From contig CAJTXP010000005.1 of assembly GCA_910583615.1 (NCBI GenBank), positions 1 to 64,000 on the forward strand: a DNA stretch of 64,000 nucleotides, given 5' to 3'. The position numbers and the translations under genes were made by a program. Shown piece by piece: positions 42,105 to 50,187 of this stretch. Origin of the DNA: an uncultured Lachnospiraceae bacterium (lineage in GTDB: Bacteria > Bacillota > Clostridia > Lachnospirales > Lachnospiraceae). Each line of letters opens with the position of its first letter. Within the stretch, counting starts at the first letter, position 1. The notes below the pieces were generated by a model that had not been told where the DNA came from, did no database searches, and saw only the letters and a list, made by a program, of their open reading frames with translations.

Positions 42105-42629
42105 ATGAAGATTGTGATGATATTTGACCAGATCCAGTCCGGACTTGGGACGAAGGATGACACCATGGTGCCGCTGACCGGAAAGAAAGAGGCAGTGGGG
42201 CCGGCGGTGATGATGCAGCCGTATCTGAAGGAAACCGGCGGACGGGTCATAGCGTGCCTGTGCTGTGGCAACGGGACGTATCTGGCGGACCCGGACGAGG
42301 TGAGCCGGAAGCTTTGCGCCATGGTCAATAAGGTGAAGCCGGATATTGTAATCTGCGGACCGGCGTTCAACTATGCGGACTATGCAGCCATGTGTGCGCG
42401 GGTGGCGGACGATATCAACCGGACGACGGAGGCGAAGGCGTTTGCGGCCATGTCTCAGGAAAATGAGGAGACGATTGCTGCCTATAAGGATAAGGTGATG
42501 ATCGTGAAAACACCGAAGAAGGGCGGCATGGGACTCAATGATTCTCTGAAACATATCTGCCAGGTGGCGAAAGCGCTGGCGGATGGAGATCCGGGGCTGG
42601 AAGCGCTGAAGCAGAGCGTCTGCTTCTAA
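42105..42629 (+). CDS. Orphan GrdB-like (selenoprotein B family) N-terminal domain protein
   Basis: A 174-residue protein resembling the first ~200 residues of GrdB-type subunits of glycine/sarcosine/betaine reductases: QIQSGLGTKDDTM, GPAVMMQPYL, KPDIVICGPAFNYADYAAMCARVADDI, then EAKAFAAMSQENEETIAAYKDKVMIVKTPKKGGMG. The catalytic Sec/Cys C-terminal half of GrdB (usual length ~430) is absent, and no other reductase subunit is nearby. A pair of Cys (CLCCGNG) lies where GrdB has its CGD motif. GGAGGGATACC precedes the ATG. Its role in a PTS operon is unknown. Confidence 0.7.
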   Translation: MKIVMIFDQIQSGLGTKDDTMVPLTGKKEAVGPAVMMQPYLKETGGRVIACLCCGNGTYLADPDEVSRKLCAMVNKVKPDIVICGPAFNYADYAAMCARVADDINRTTEAKAFAAMSQENEETIAAYKDKVMIVKTPKKGGMGLNDSLKHICQVAKALADGDPGLEALKQSVCF

Positions 42630-42681
42630 GACAAAACGCATCGGACGCCGCCGGGAGGAAGTGTGATCATGACCTTCCGGC

Positions 42682-43006
42682 GGAACTGTAAAACAGCATC
42701 AGCCCGTCCGAAGCCCCGGAAGGATTTCATGACGCATCAGCGGCAGGAAATTCTTCCAGATACAGGGGAGAAGGGAGAGGCGGATGAGGAACTGTAAAAC
42801 AGCATCAGCCCAACCGAAGCCCCGGAAGGATTTCATGACGCGTCAGCGGCAGGAAATTCTTCCAGACGCAGGGGAGAAGGGAGAGGCGGATGCGGAACTG
42901 TAAAACAGCATCTGCCTGCCCGAAGCCCCGGAAGGATTTCATGACGCGTCAGCGGCAGGAAATTCTTCCAGACGCAGGGGAGAAGGGAGAGGCAGATGCG
43001 GAACTG
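42682..43006 (+). repeat. Three 106-bp tandem structured repeats (copies B1-B3)
   Basis: Units begin GGAACTG at 42682, 42788 and 42894 (and a fourth start at 43000), each exactly 106 bp. Unit 3: outer stem GCATCTGCC (42908-42916) with GGCAGATGC (42991-42999); inner stem GGAAGGATTTC (42930-42940) with GAAATTCTTCC (42959-42969), loop containing TGACGCGTCA. Just before unit 1 is another GC-rich hairpin (CCGCCGG/CCGGCGG, ~42650-42685). The array ends 20 bases before the aspartylglucosaminidase ATG. Each unit also has a 39-codon frame, probably incidental. Confidence 0.9.
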
Positions 43007-43026
43007 TAATAGAAAGGGATAAGATC

Positions 43027-43986
43027 ATGTGGGGAATGATCGCAACATGGAGAATGGCGGCAGAGGGCGTGGAAAAGGGCGCGCACATGCTGGCAGAGGG
43101 ACAGAATGCAGGGGACGCCATCGAGACGGCCATCCGGGAAGTGGAGGATTTTCCATATTATAAATCGGTGGGCTACGGCGGACTCCCCAACGAAGAGATG
43201 GAAGTGGAGCTGGACGCCGCGTATATGGACGGTGATACGCTGGACATCGGCGCGGTAGCGGCGGTAAAGGATTATGCCAATCCGGTATCCATCGCCAGAC
43301 GCTTAAGCCGGGAGAAGGTAAACAGCATGCTCGTGGGAGAGGGTGCGGAGAAATTTGCCCATAAAGAAGGCTTTGAACGGAAGAACATGCTCACAGACCG
43401 GGCGAAGGCTCACTACCGGAACCGGGTGAAGGAGCAGCGGGAGCTGGAGTTAAAACCCTACTCCGGACATGATACGGTAGGCATGGTCTGTCTGGACAGC
43501 GCCGGAAAAGTGACGGCGGCCACGTCCACCAGCGGCCTGTTTATGAAAAAGAAGGGGCGTGTAGGGGATTCTCCCATCGCAGGTTCCGGATTCTATGCGG
43601 ACAGTAAAGTCGGGGGAGCCAGCGCCACAGGCCTTGGGGAAGATCTGATGAAGGGCTGTATTTCCTATGAGATCGTCCGGCTTATGAAAGAAGGCATGCA
43701 TCCGCAGGAGGCCTGTGAGACCGCGGTGAACCGTCTGGACGCGGAGCTGAAAGCGCGGCGGGGCGAAGCCGGGGATCTGTCCCTGATCGCCATGAACAAG
43801 GACGGCGAGTGGGGCGTGGCGACCAACATCGAGGGCTTTTCCTTTGCGGTGGTGACCGAGGAAAAAGAGACGCAGGTATATCTGGTGGAGCGTCAGGAGG
43901 ACGGACACTGTACGTATGCTCCGGCATCGCAGGAGTGGATGGAGGAGTACATGCGGACGCGCATGGCGCCGGTCGTGGAGAAATGA
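43027..43986 (+). CDS. N4-(beta-N-acetylglucosaminyl)-L-asparaginase (aspartylglucosaminidase)
   Basis: A 319-residue Ntn-hydrolase that cleaves the GlcNAc-Asn bond of glycoasparagines after the peptide has been removed. The self-cleavage motif GHDTVGM places the new N-terminal nucleophile at T150, and downstream motifs VTAATSTSG, GRVGDSPIAGSGFYAD and ATGLGEDLMKG line the active site. No signal peptide is present, so it acts in the cytoplasm on imported substrate. GAAAGGGATAAG precedes the ATG. Placement directly after a complete PTS suggests that the imported substrate is a (phosphorylated) glycosylasparagine. Confidence 0.9.
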   Translation: MWGMIATWRMAAEGVEKGAHMLAEGQNAGDAIETAIREVEDFPYYKSVGYGGLPNEEMEVELDAAYMDGDTLDIGAVAAVKDYANPVSIARRLSREKVNSMLVGEGAEKFAHKEGFERKNMLTDRAKAHYRNRVKEQRELELKPYSGHDTVGMVCLDSAGKVTAATSTSGLFMKKKGRVGDSPIAGSGFYADSKVGGASATGLGEDLMKGCISYEIVRLMKEGMHPQEACETAVNRLDAELKARRGEAGDLSLIAMNKDGEWGVATNIEGFSFAVVTEEKETQVYLVERQEDGHCTYAPASQEWMEEYMRTRMAPVVEK

Positions 43987-44016
43987 GTGTCGGCCATGAA
44001 AAAGGGAGGGAACCTG

Positions 44017-45117
44017 ATGGAACAGAAGATTCTGGAAAAAGTAGAGTCGCTGCGGGGGCAGATGATGGACGACATTCTGGAGCTGGTGCGCATTGACAGC
44101 GTGGAGACGGAAGCGCAGCCCGGCGCTCCCTTTGGGCCGGGAGTCAGGCATGCGCTCCAGAAAGCGCTGGAGATGGGCGAGCGGCTGGGATTTCGGACGG
44201 CGAATCTGAACAATTACATGGGCTATGTGGAGTACGGCAGAGGAGACGACTATGTGTGCGCCATCGGCCATGTGGACGTGGTCCCGCCCGGGGACGGCTG
44301 GAAGCAGCCGCCGTTTGCGGGGCATCAGGAGGACGGCGTTCTGTACGGCCGGGGCGTCCTGGACAACAAGGGGCCGATCCTTGCCTGCCTGTACGGTCTG
44401 TATGCCCTGAAGGAACTGGGGTATGAGCCGAAGCACCGGGTGCGGATCATCTTCGGATGCGATGAGGAATCCGGATTCGAGGATCTGAAGTATTATCTGT
44501 CAAAGGAGCAGCCCCCGGTGTATGGATTTACGCCGGACTGCAAATTTCCGGTGGTGTACGCGGAGCGCGGACGGGCGGTGATCCGTGTGGAAGCAAAAGA
44601 GATGATCTCCTTCTGCGATTTTGTGACACAGTATTTCATTGGCGCGAAAAATAACGGGGACCGGCTGGGCATTGATTTTTCCCATCCAGAGTACGGCGTC
44701 ATGGAGATGCGGAATTATAAACTGTGGATGAACGGGCAGACGCTGACTTTTGACGCGGCGCTCAGCTATCCGGCTGGCCATACCGTTGATGAGATTCTGG
44801 AAAAGATCCGGGAAAAGGCGGGAGCGCAGAAGGTTGCGCTTGTGCAGAACTACGATCCGGTGGTATTTGATAAGGAAAGTCCCATGGTGCAGGCGCTGAA
44901 GGAGTGCTATGAGCAGGTGATGGGGGAAGACGGGACGCCGGTGACGACGACCGGCGGCACCTACGCAAAGGCCATGCCCGGGATCGTCCCCTTCGGCCCC
45001 AGTTTCGCAGGGCAGAAAGGCATCGGGCACAATCCCAATGAATGGATGAAGGAAGAGGACCTGATGAAAAATGCAAAAATCTACGCATTGGGGCTTTACC
45101 GTCTGGGACTTTTGTAG
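44017..45117 (+). CDS. M20-family metallopeptidase (Sapep-like dipeptidase)
   Basis: A 366-residue M20 enzyme with metal-site motifs GHVDVVPPGD, VLDNKGPI, GCDEESGF, FTPDCKFPV and GIGHNPNEWM in order. It is related to but shorter than the PepV-like gene at 18779. The ATG at 44017 is preferred (GGGAGG 8 bases upstream) over earlier in-frame starts. It follows the aspartylglucosaminidase by 30 bases. A plausible task is hydrolysis of aspartyl or asparaginyl dipeptides taken up with the glycan stub. Confidence 0.85.
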   Translation: MEQKILEKVESLRGQMMDDILELVRIDSVETEAQPGAPFGPGVRHALQKALEMGERLGFRTANLNNYMGYVEYGRGDDYVCAIGHVDVVPPGDGWKQPPFAGHQEDGVLYGRGVLDNKGPILACLYGLYALKELGYEPKHRVRIIFGCDEESGFEDLKYYLSKEQPPVYGFTPDCKFPVVYAERGRAVIRVEAKEMISFCDFVTQYFIGAKNNGDRLGIDFSHPEYGVMEMRNYKLWMNGQTLTFDAALSYPAGHTVDEILEKIREKAGAQKVALVQNYDPVVFDKESPMVQALKECYEQVMGEDGTPVTTTGGTYAKAMPGIVPFGPSFAGQKGIGHNPNEWMKEEDLMKNAKIYALGLYRLGLL

Positions 45118-45149
45118 TTTAATGGAAGAGAAGGGAAAAGGCGTAAAAA

Positions 45150-45908
45150 ATGACAGGAAAGATCGTGGAAATCTGCTGCGGAAGCTATTATGACGCAAAG
45201 CAGGCGGCGCTGGGGGGCGCAGAGCGCATCGAGCTCAACAGCGCGCTCATGCTGGGCGGCCTGACGCCCACGGAGAGCACCCTTCGGATGGTAAAGGAAG
45301 CGTTTCCGGCTCTGAAGGTGGTTGCCATGGTGCGGCCCAGAGGGGCGGGCTTCTGCTACACGGAGGAAGAGTTTCAGGTGATGGAAAGGGAGTGCGAAAG
45401 CCTGCTTCGGGCCGGAGCGGACGGCATCGCCTTCGGATGCCTTCTGGCAGACGCGTCGCTGGATGAGAAGCGGAACCGGAGGCTTGCGGACAGGATCCGG
45501 GAGGCGGGCGGGGAAGCCGTGTTCCACCGGGCTTTTGACTGCTCGAAGGATCCCTTTGCCGCCATGGAACAGCTGATCGCCATGGGCGTGGCCCGGGTGC
45601 TGACCAGCGGCCTGAAGCCGAAGGCGGTGGAAGGCCGGGAGATGCTGAAGAAGCTGCAGGCAGATTACGGGAAAGAGATTCAGATTCTGGCCGGCAGCGG
45701 AGTCAACGCGGACAATGCCGCGGAATTGATGGCATACACCGGCCTTCGCCAGGTCCACAGCTCCTGCAAGGCGTGGGAGACGGACCCGACGACCGTACAG
45801 AACGGGATTTCCTACAGCATTGCGGATGAAGAACATATGTTTGAATATGATGTGGTCTCTTCGGAACTGGTCAGGAAGCTTGTTAACAGCGTCAGTACAC
45901 AGGCCTGA
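45150..45908 (+). CDS. cutC: CutC-family TIM-barrel protein
   Basis: A 252-residue CutC homologue: VEICCGSYYDAKQAALGGAERIELNSAL at the start, GGLTPTESTLR, MVRPRGAGFCYTEEE, DGIAFGCL, FHRAFDCSKDP, VLTSGLKPKA, ILAGSGVNADNAAEL and VHSSCK. CutC was named for copper tolerance in E. coli, but its biochemical role is unsettled. Here it sits inside a glycoasparagine-type operon, 32 bases after the dipeptidase, so a role with sugar-amine intermediates is at least as likely as copper handling (inference). Confidence 0.9.
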   Translation: MTGKIVEICCGSYYDAKQAALGGAERIELNSALMLGGLTPTESTLRMVKEAFPALKVVAMVRPRGAGFCYTEEEFQVMERECESLLRAGADGIAFGCLLADASLDEKRNRRLADRIREAGGEAVFHRAFDCSKDPFAAMEQLIAMGVARVLTSGLKPKAVEGREMLKKLQADYGKEIQILAGSGVNADNAAELMAYTGLRQVHSSCKAWETDPTTVQNGISYSIADEEHMFEYDVVSSELVRKLVNSVSTQA

Positions 45909-45960
45909 AGAACCGGCACACAGACATTTGCTCCAAAAGAGAATACAGAAAGTAAGAAAT

Positions 45961-45990
45961 CACAGTGCCCTGCATGGCAGGGTTTCTGTG
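45961..45990 (+). terminator. Hairpin upstream of yitT
   Basis: CACAG...CTGTG enclosing CCCTGC/GCAGGG with an ATG loop. No T tract follows, so it may be a processing or attenuating hairpin rather than a full terminator. Confidence 0.45.
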
Positions 45991-46026
45991 CGTTCAGAAA
46001 GAAATGTGTAAACAGGGGGGAACCAT

Positions 46027-46899
46027 ATGTGGGCAAGATTAAAACAGAATAAGATCATGCGCAGGATCATCACGATCGCTGCCGTTACCGCGTCGGCGCT
46101 GATGCAGGCGTTCGTCATCCAGGTGTTCATTCGTCCGGCCGGGCTTCTGTCCGGCGGATTTACAGGCATTGCCATTTTGATCGACGATATTGCTTCCCTG
46201 TATGGCGGGAGCTTTTCCGTCTCTCTGGGAATGCTCGTCCTGAATATTCCGGTGGCGCTTCTGTGCAGCCGCAGCATCAGCAAACGGTTTACCTTTTATT
46301 CGCTGATGCAGGTATTTCTGGCCAGTTTTTTTCTGAAAGTCTGCCGGTTTCAGCCCCTGTTTGACGATGCGATGCTGAACGTGATTTTCGGCGGATTTCT
46401 CTACGGAATCGGAACGGCCATTGCGTTGAAGGGAAACGCCTCCACCGGCGGAACGGATTTTATCGCCCTCTATGTGTCCAACAAGACCGGAAAATCCATC
46501 TGGGAGCAGGTATTTGCGGGAAATGTGGTGCTCCTGTGCATCTTTGGTTATCTGTTTGGATGGATCTACGCCGGCTATTCCATCCTGTTCCAGTTCATCT
46601 CCACCCGGACCATTTCGTCCTTCCATCACCGCTATGAGCGGGTGACGCTGCAGATCACGACCATGCATGCGGAAAAGGTGATGAGAGCGTATGTGCAGAA
46701 ATACCGCCACGGCATCTCCTGCGTGGAAGCGGTGGGCGGCTACAGCCACAAGAAAATGTATCTGCTGCACACGGTGGTGTCCTCCTATGAAGCGTCGGAA
46801 ATCATCGAACTCATGCGCGGAGAGGACCCGCATATTATCATCAACGTGCTGAAGACGCAGAATTTTTACGGCAGCTTTTATCAGGCGCCGATCGGGTGA
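46027..46899 (+). CDS. YitT-family membrane protein (DUF2179 domain)
   Basis: A 290-residue protein: five to six membrane segments (for example FIRPAGLLSGGFTGIAILIDDI, GFLYGIGTAIALKGNASTGGTDFIALY) and a C-terminal DUF2179 domain (YRHGISCVEAVGGYSHKKMYLL). The family is common in Bacillota and its transported substrate is unknown. AGGGGGG lies before the ATG. It is last in the operon and is followed by a strong terminator, so it may be an exporter or importer for an intermediate of the same pathway. Confidence 0.85.
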   Translation: MWARLKQNKIMRRIITIAAVTASALMQAFVIQVFIRPAGLLSGGFTGIAILIDDIASLYGGSFSVSLGMLVLNIPVALLCSRSISKRFTFYSLMQVFLASFFLKVCRFQPLFDDAMLNVIFGGFLYGIGTAIALKGNASTGGTDFIALYVSNKTGKSIWEQVFAGNVVLLCIFGYLFGWIYAGYSILFQFISTRTISSFHHRYERVTLQITTMHAEKVMRAYVQKYRHGISCVEAVGGYSHKKMYLLHTVVSSYEASEIIELMRGEDPHIIINVLKTQNFYGSFYQAPIG

Positions 46900-46908
46900 T
46901 AGAAGGAG

Positions 46909-46951
46909 GGGTTGTCGCAGAAGCCGGTGCGCTTTCTGCGGCAACCCTTTT
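46909..46951 (+). terminator. Intrinsic terminator after yitT
   Basis: GGGTTGTCGCAGAA (46909-46922) pairs with TTCTGCGGCAACCC with one mismatch, followed by TTTT. Confidence 0.85.
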
Positions 46952-46984
46952 GCAGTATTCTCAAATCTGATATTCGGAACATTC

Positions 46985-48103
46985 TCATACTTTCGACAAA
47001 AATATTTCCACATTTAAAAGCGCTGCGCCGACGGCGGTGGAAAACCGTTTATAACGGCATATGCGAAAATAATCTGCATTTTCATGATACGTATTGCGCC
47101 TGCTCAGCATGTCGCGGATCTGGTCTATGTATTCTTCCAGATAAGCCCCCACATAGCCGCCGACGATGATGGGGCAGTCAAAGAGCATCTTCAGATTGTT
47201 GACCGTGATCGTCAGATATTCCAGGTATTCCCTCCAGATGGCCATATGCTTCCCGCTTCTCGCATGAAGGTATTCAAAGAACCGGTCCAGGCTGCCTTCC
47301 GCCTGGTCGGACAGCAGGAGCGCGGAGAGATAGGCGTCCACACATCCCCTCTTGCCGCAGTAACAGAGCCGCCCGTTGTTGACCAGGGTTACATGTCCGA
47401 TCTCGCCTCCTTCATAGGTCTCTCCCCAGTACAGATGGTTGTTGTTCAGGATAGCGCCGCCAATGGTATTGTTCAGGGACAGATAGAAGGTATTTCTGGC
47501 TCCTTTGATCCTCCAGTTTTCCGCCAGACCGCCGGCGTTGGCATCGTTGCAGAGGATGCAGGGAAGGTCCAGATATTTTTCGAAATTCTCCAGAGCTGCC
47601 AGGTGGAACAGGGTCATATCGCTGTGCAGAGGGGTCTGGTTGGCCATATCCATCATCACAGGCAGGGCGATGCCGACTCCGAGAACCTGCCGCCGGTCGA
47701 TGCAGGCTTCCCGGATCAGACTGTCCGACTGGGCGCGCAGAAAGTCGTAGTAGGCCTTGTCGGACTGAAATTCCCGTCTTTCTTTTCGCTTGACTATGAT
47801 CTGTCCGCTCAAATCGATCAGCGCGGAATGGACATGATGGGCTGTGATATCCAGGCCGATGGAGTAATACAGAGATGGATTGTAGGTAAATGCCTTCGGC
47901 GGCCGCCCGCCCTGGGAGTTAAAGGTCCCTTTTTCCAGAATATAGCGCTCGGCGGTCAGATGCTTCAGGATCTGGTTGACCGTAGGAAGGCTTAAGTCCA
48001 GCTGCTCCATCAGGTCATACTTGGACACAGGGCCGTTATTTTCGTAGATATACCGGTATACTTTATTCTGGTTATTTTTCTTCAAATCAATGCTGTTGGA
48101 CAT
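46985..48103 (-). CDS. ROK-family (NagC/XylR-type) transcriptional regulator
   Basis: A 372-residue regulator: winged HTH (GPVSKYDLMEQLDLSLPTVNQIL), then a ROK sugar-kinase-like domain with GLDITAHHVHSALIDLSG and the zinc motif GRLCYCGKRGCVDAYLS. The kinase phosphate-binding motif is not clear, as is usual for regulators. The ATG at 48103 is preferred over an upstream TTG. Divergent from the esterase/ABC operon, with a consensus promoter between, so it probably represses that operon until a sugar binds. Confidence 0.87.
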   Translation of the reverse strand: MSNSIDLKKNNQNKVYRYIYENNGPVSKYDLMEQLDLSLPTVNQILKHLTAERYILEKGTFNSQGGRPPKAFTYNPSLYYSIGLDITAHHVHSALIDLSGQIIVKRKERREFQSDKAYYDFLRAQSDSLIREACIDRRQVLGVGIALPVMMDMANQTPLHSDMTLFHLAALENFEKYLDLPCILCNDANAGGLAENWRIKGARNTFYLSLNNTIGGAILNNNHLYWGETYEGGEIGHVTLVNNGRLCYCGKRGCVDAYLSALLLSDQAEGSLDRFFEYLHARSGKHMAIWREYLEYLTITVNNLKMLFDCPIIVGGYVGAYLEEYIDQIRDMLSRRNTYHENADYFRICRYKRFSTAVGAALLNVEIFLSKV

Positions 48104-48151
48104 GATAAAGGGTCTCCCTTGCAAAGTGTCTATGGTTTTAATCTCCTGTTT

Positions 48152-48180
48152 ATTATAAGTTTTAGAAAAAAACCTGTCAA
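48152..48180 (-). promoter_or_regulatory. Consensus promoter of the ROK regulator
   Basis: Minus strand TTGACA and TATAAT with a 17-bp spacer, about 50 bases upstream of the ATG. Confidence 0.8.
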
Positions 48181-48216
48181 GAATATATAAATTTCACAAA
48201 AAAATAAAAATTATTA

Positions 48217-48246
48217 TTGACTTTTTATATAGAATGGATATATACT
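48217..48246 (+). promoter_or_regulatory. Promoter of the esterase/ribose-type ABC operon
   Basis: TTGACT and TATACT with an 18-bp spacer, in an AT-rich gap. The ATATA-rich sequence around the -10 (TATATAGAATGGATATATA) is nearly symmetric and could be the ROK operator. Confidence 0.65.
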
Positions 48247-48296
48247 AAAACAGTAATATATAAGTAAAATACAAAACTAAAAAGGGGGGTGGTTAA

Positions 48297-49076
48297 ATGG
48301 CATATTTCGTGGGAAATATATATTCAGACTGTCTGAAACAGGACACGCAGCTTCAGGTGATCATTCCGCAGGATGAGAGGGAATACGCCTGCAAGGAAGA
48401 TCCAAAGCTTCTGATCCTGCTTCACGGACTGTCTGATAATGCGGCGACCTGGGTGAGAAAGACTTCCATTGAGCGGTATGCGCAGGAGTATAATCTGGCA
48501 GTTCTGATGCCGGAGGTACACCGGAGCTGGTATTACGATATGGAAAACGGCGTCGACGCATTTTCCTATATCACGAAAGAACTGCCAGAGATCGCAGATA
48601 AGCTGTTCCATGTATCCGTGAAGAGAGAGGATATGCTGCTGGCGGGTCTGTCCATGGGAGGATACGGCGCGCTTCGGTGTGTGCTGAAGGCGCCGGAGGT
48701 ATTCGGATACTGCGGGGCGTTTTCCGGGGCTTATGACATCAACGAGGTGGTGCGGATCTCCCGGACGGAGGAGGCGCCGTTTGTCATTCGGGGGATGGAG
48801 AAGGATCTGAAGGCTGTGGCCGGACTGCAGAACGCAGTACCGGAAGAGACGCTGATTCCGGCATTGTTGGAGAAAGCGGTGGCAGAGAAAAAGGATCTGC
48901 CAGGGATCTATATGGTATGCGGCACTGAGGATTTTCTCTATTCGCAGACCACGAAGATCCGGAAACTTTGTGAAAAAGTTGTCAAGGATTTTCGCTATGA
49001 AGAATGTCCAGGAACCCATGAGTGGCGGATCTGGGACAAAGCGATTGAGAAAATGCTTGCAATGTATTTGAAATGA
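48297..49076 (+). CDS. Esterase D / tributyrin-esterase-type alpha/beta hydrolase
   Basis: A 259-residue cytoplasmic serine esterase. The nucleophile is in GLSMGGYGALR, with LLHGLSDNAATW as oxyanion region, VCGTEDFLY carrying the triad Asp, and CPGTHEWRIWD the His. The family hydrolyses short acyl esters, acetylated or feruloylated sugars. AAAAGGGGGG precedes the ATG. First gene of an operon with a ribose-type ABC importer; a likely task is removal of acyl groups from the imported sugar. Confidence 0.85.
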   Translation: MAYFVGNIYSDCLKQDTQLQVIIPQDEREYACKEDPKLLILLHGLSDNAATWVRKTSIERYAQEYNLAVLMPEVHRSWYYDMENGVDAFSYITKELPEIADKLFHVSVKREDMLLAGLSMGGYGALRCVLKAPEVFGYCGAFSGAYDINEVVRISRTEEAPFVIRGMEKDLKAVAGLQNAVPEETLIPALLEKAVAEKKDLPGIYMVCGTEDFLYSQTTKIRKLCEKVVKDFRYEECPGTHEWRIWDKAIEKMLAMYLK

Positions 49077-49094
49077 AAAATCAGGAGGCGGAGT

Positions 49095-50168
49095 ATGAAA
49101 AAAATCATGAGAAAAGTATCGATCTTACTGGCGGCGGCATTAACGGTGATGTCTTTGGCGGCATGCAGCATGAAAGAACCGGGAAGTTCGGATGCGGGAC
49201 AGCCGGAACCGGCTCCGGCGGAGGAGAGCGCGGAGGACGGTGCAGACGAGAGCGGGGCACCCGCAGACGCCGAAAACCAGGATAAGAAGATCCGGGTAGG
49301 ATTTATTGTACAGGATCTGACCATCAACTATTTCCTGAGCGTCGTACAGGGTGTGGAGGATTTCCAGGAAAACTATAACATGGAAGTGCAGGTTGTGGAC
49401 GGGCATTCAGATGCGAACACGCAGGTGGAAGCAGTGGAAAATCTGGTCACCCAGGGTGTGGACTGTATCGTCATCTGCCCCGTAGACCCGGTGGCTCCGG
49501 AAGCGGCGGTAAAGGAGGCGCAGAAGGCAGGCATTCCGGTCATCACCTGGTCGGAGAAGATCGAGGGCTGCGACGCATGGGTGGCCATCGACAACTACAA
49601 TTATGGATTTGAAACCGGAAAGCTCGCGGGACAGTGGATCGTGGATCATCTGGAAAATCAGGAAGACGCGAAAGTCATGTATGTGTACGTACAGGAAAAT
49701 GAGCAGCTGATCCAGAGGGGAAAGGGTATGGAGGACGGCGTCGCATCCATCGCTCCCAATGCGCAGACCATCGCCGTCCAGTCCGGAAATACAACTGAAT
49801 CCGGTATGAAGGCGGTAGAAACGGTTCTGGTCAAAGAGCCGGATATGAACGTGATTGTGTGCTCCAACGACTCGGTTGCGCTGGGTGCATATGAAGCTAT
49901 GGTGGCAGCCGGAAAACAGGATGCCGACGTATGTATCACCGGCCTGGACGCCGATCAGAAGAATCTGGAGTACATTGCAGAAGGTACGATCCTCAAGGGA
50001 ACCGTGGATCTGTCCGCGTATCATCAGGGCGATCTGCTGTGCGATGCAGTGACCCAGGTGCTGGAGAAAGGTACCGTTGAAGAACCGATTTATGTAAAGT
50101 ATTCTCCGGTGACGGAAGAAAATGTGCAGGAGGTTCTGGATCAGAGAGCGAGTCTGGAATCGAACTGA
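49095..50168 (+). CDS. RbsB-type sugar-binding lipoprotein
   Basis: A 357-residue lipoprotein: signal peptide with lipobox LAAC (VSILLAAALTVMSLAACS), an acidic Glu/Pro/Ala-rich linker, then a periplasmic-binding-protein type-1 domain (KIRVGFIVQDLTINYFLSVV, DGHSDANTQVEAVENL, DCIVICPVDP, CSNDSVALGAYEAM, CITGLDADQKNLEYI). It captures a monosaccharide for the CUT2 transporter encoded next. GGAGGCGGAGT precedes the ATG. Confidence 0.88.
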   Translation: MKKIMRKVSILLAAALTVMSLAACSMKEPGSSDAGQPEPAPAEESAEDGADESGAPADAENQDKKIRVGFIVQDLTINYFLSVVQGVEDFQENYNMEVQVVDGHSDANTQVEAVENLVTQGVDCIVICPVDPVAPEAAVKEAQKAGIPVITWSEKIEGCDAWVAIDNYNYGFETGKLAGQWIVDHLENQEDAKVMYVYVQENEQLIQRGKGMEDGVASIAPNAQTIAVQSGNTTESGMKAVETVLVKEPDMNVIVCSNDSVALGAYEAMVAAGKQDADVCITGLDADQKNLEYIAEGTILKGTVDLSAYHQGDLLCDAVTQVLEKGTVEEPIYVKYSPVTEENVQEVLDQRASLESN

Positions 50169-50187
50169 TCAGCAGGAGCGGGCAAAT

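Noticed and set aside
42682..43006. CRISPR-like array or a series of 39-residue small proteins.
   Set aside because: The 106-bp units are contiguous with no spacers. The 39-codon frames overlap at ATG/TAA in shifting frames, have no ribosome-binding sites at the internal starts, and paired-base changes fit RNA structure better than protein.
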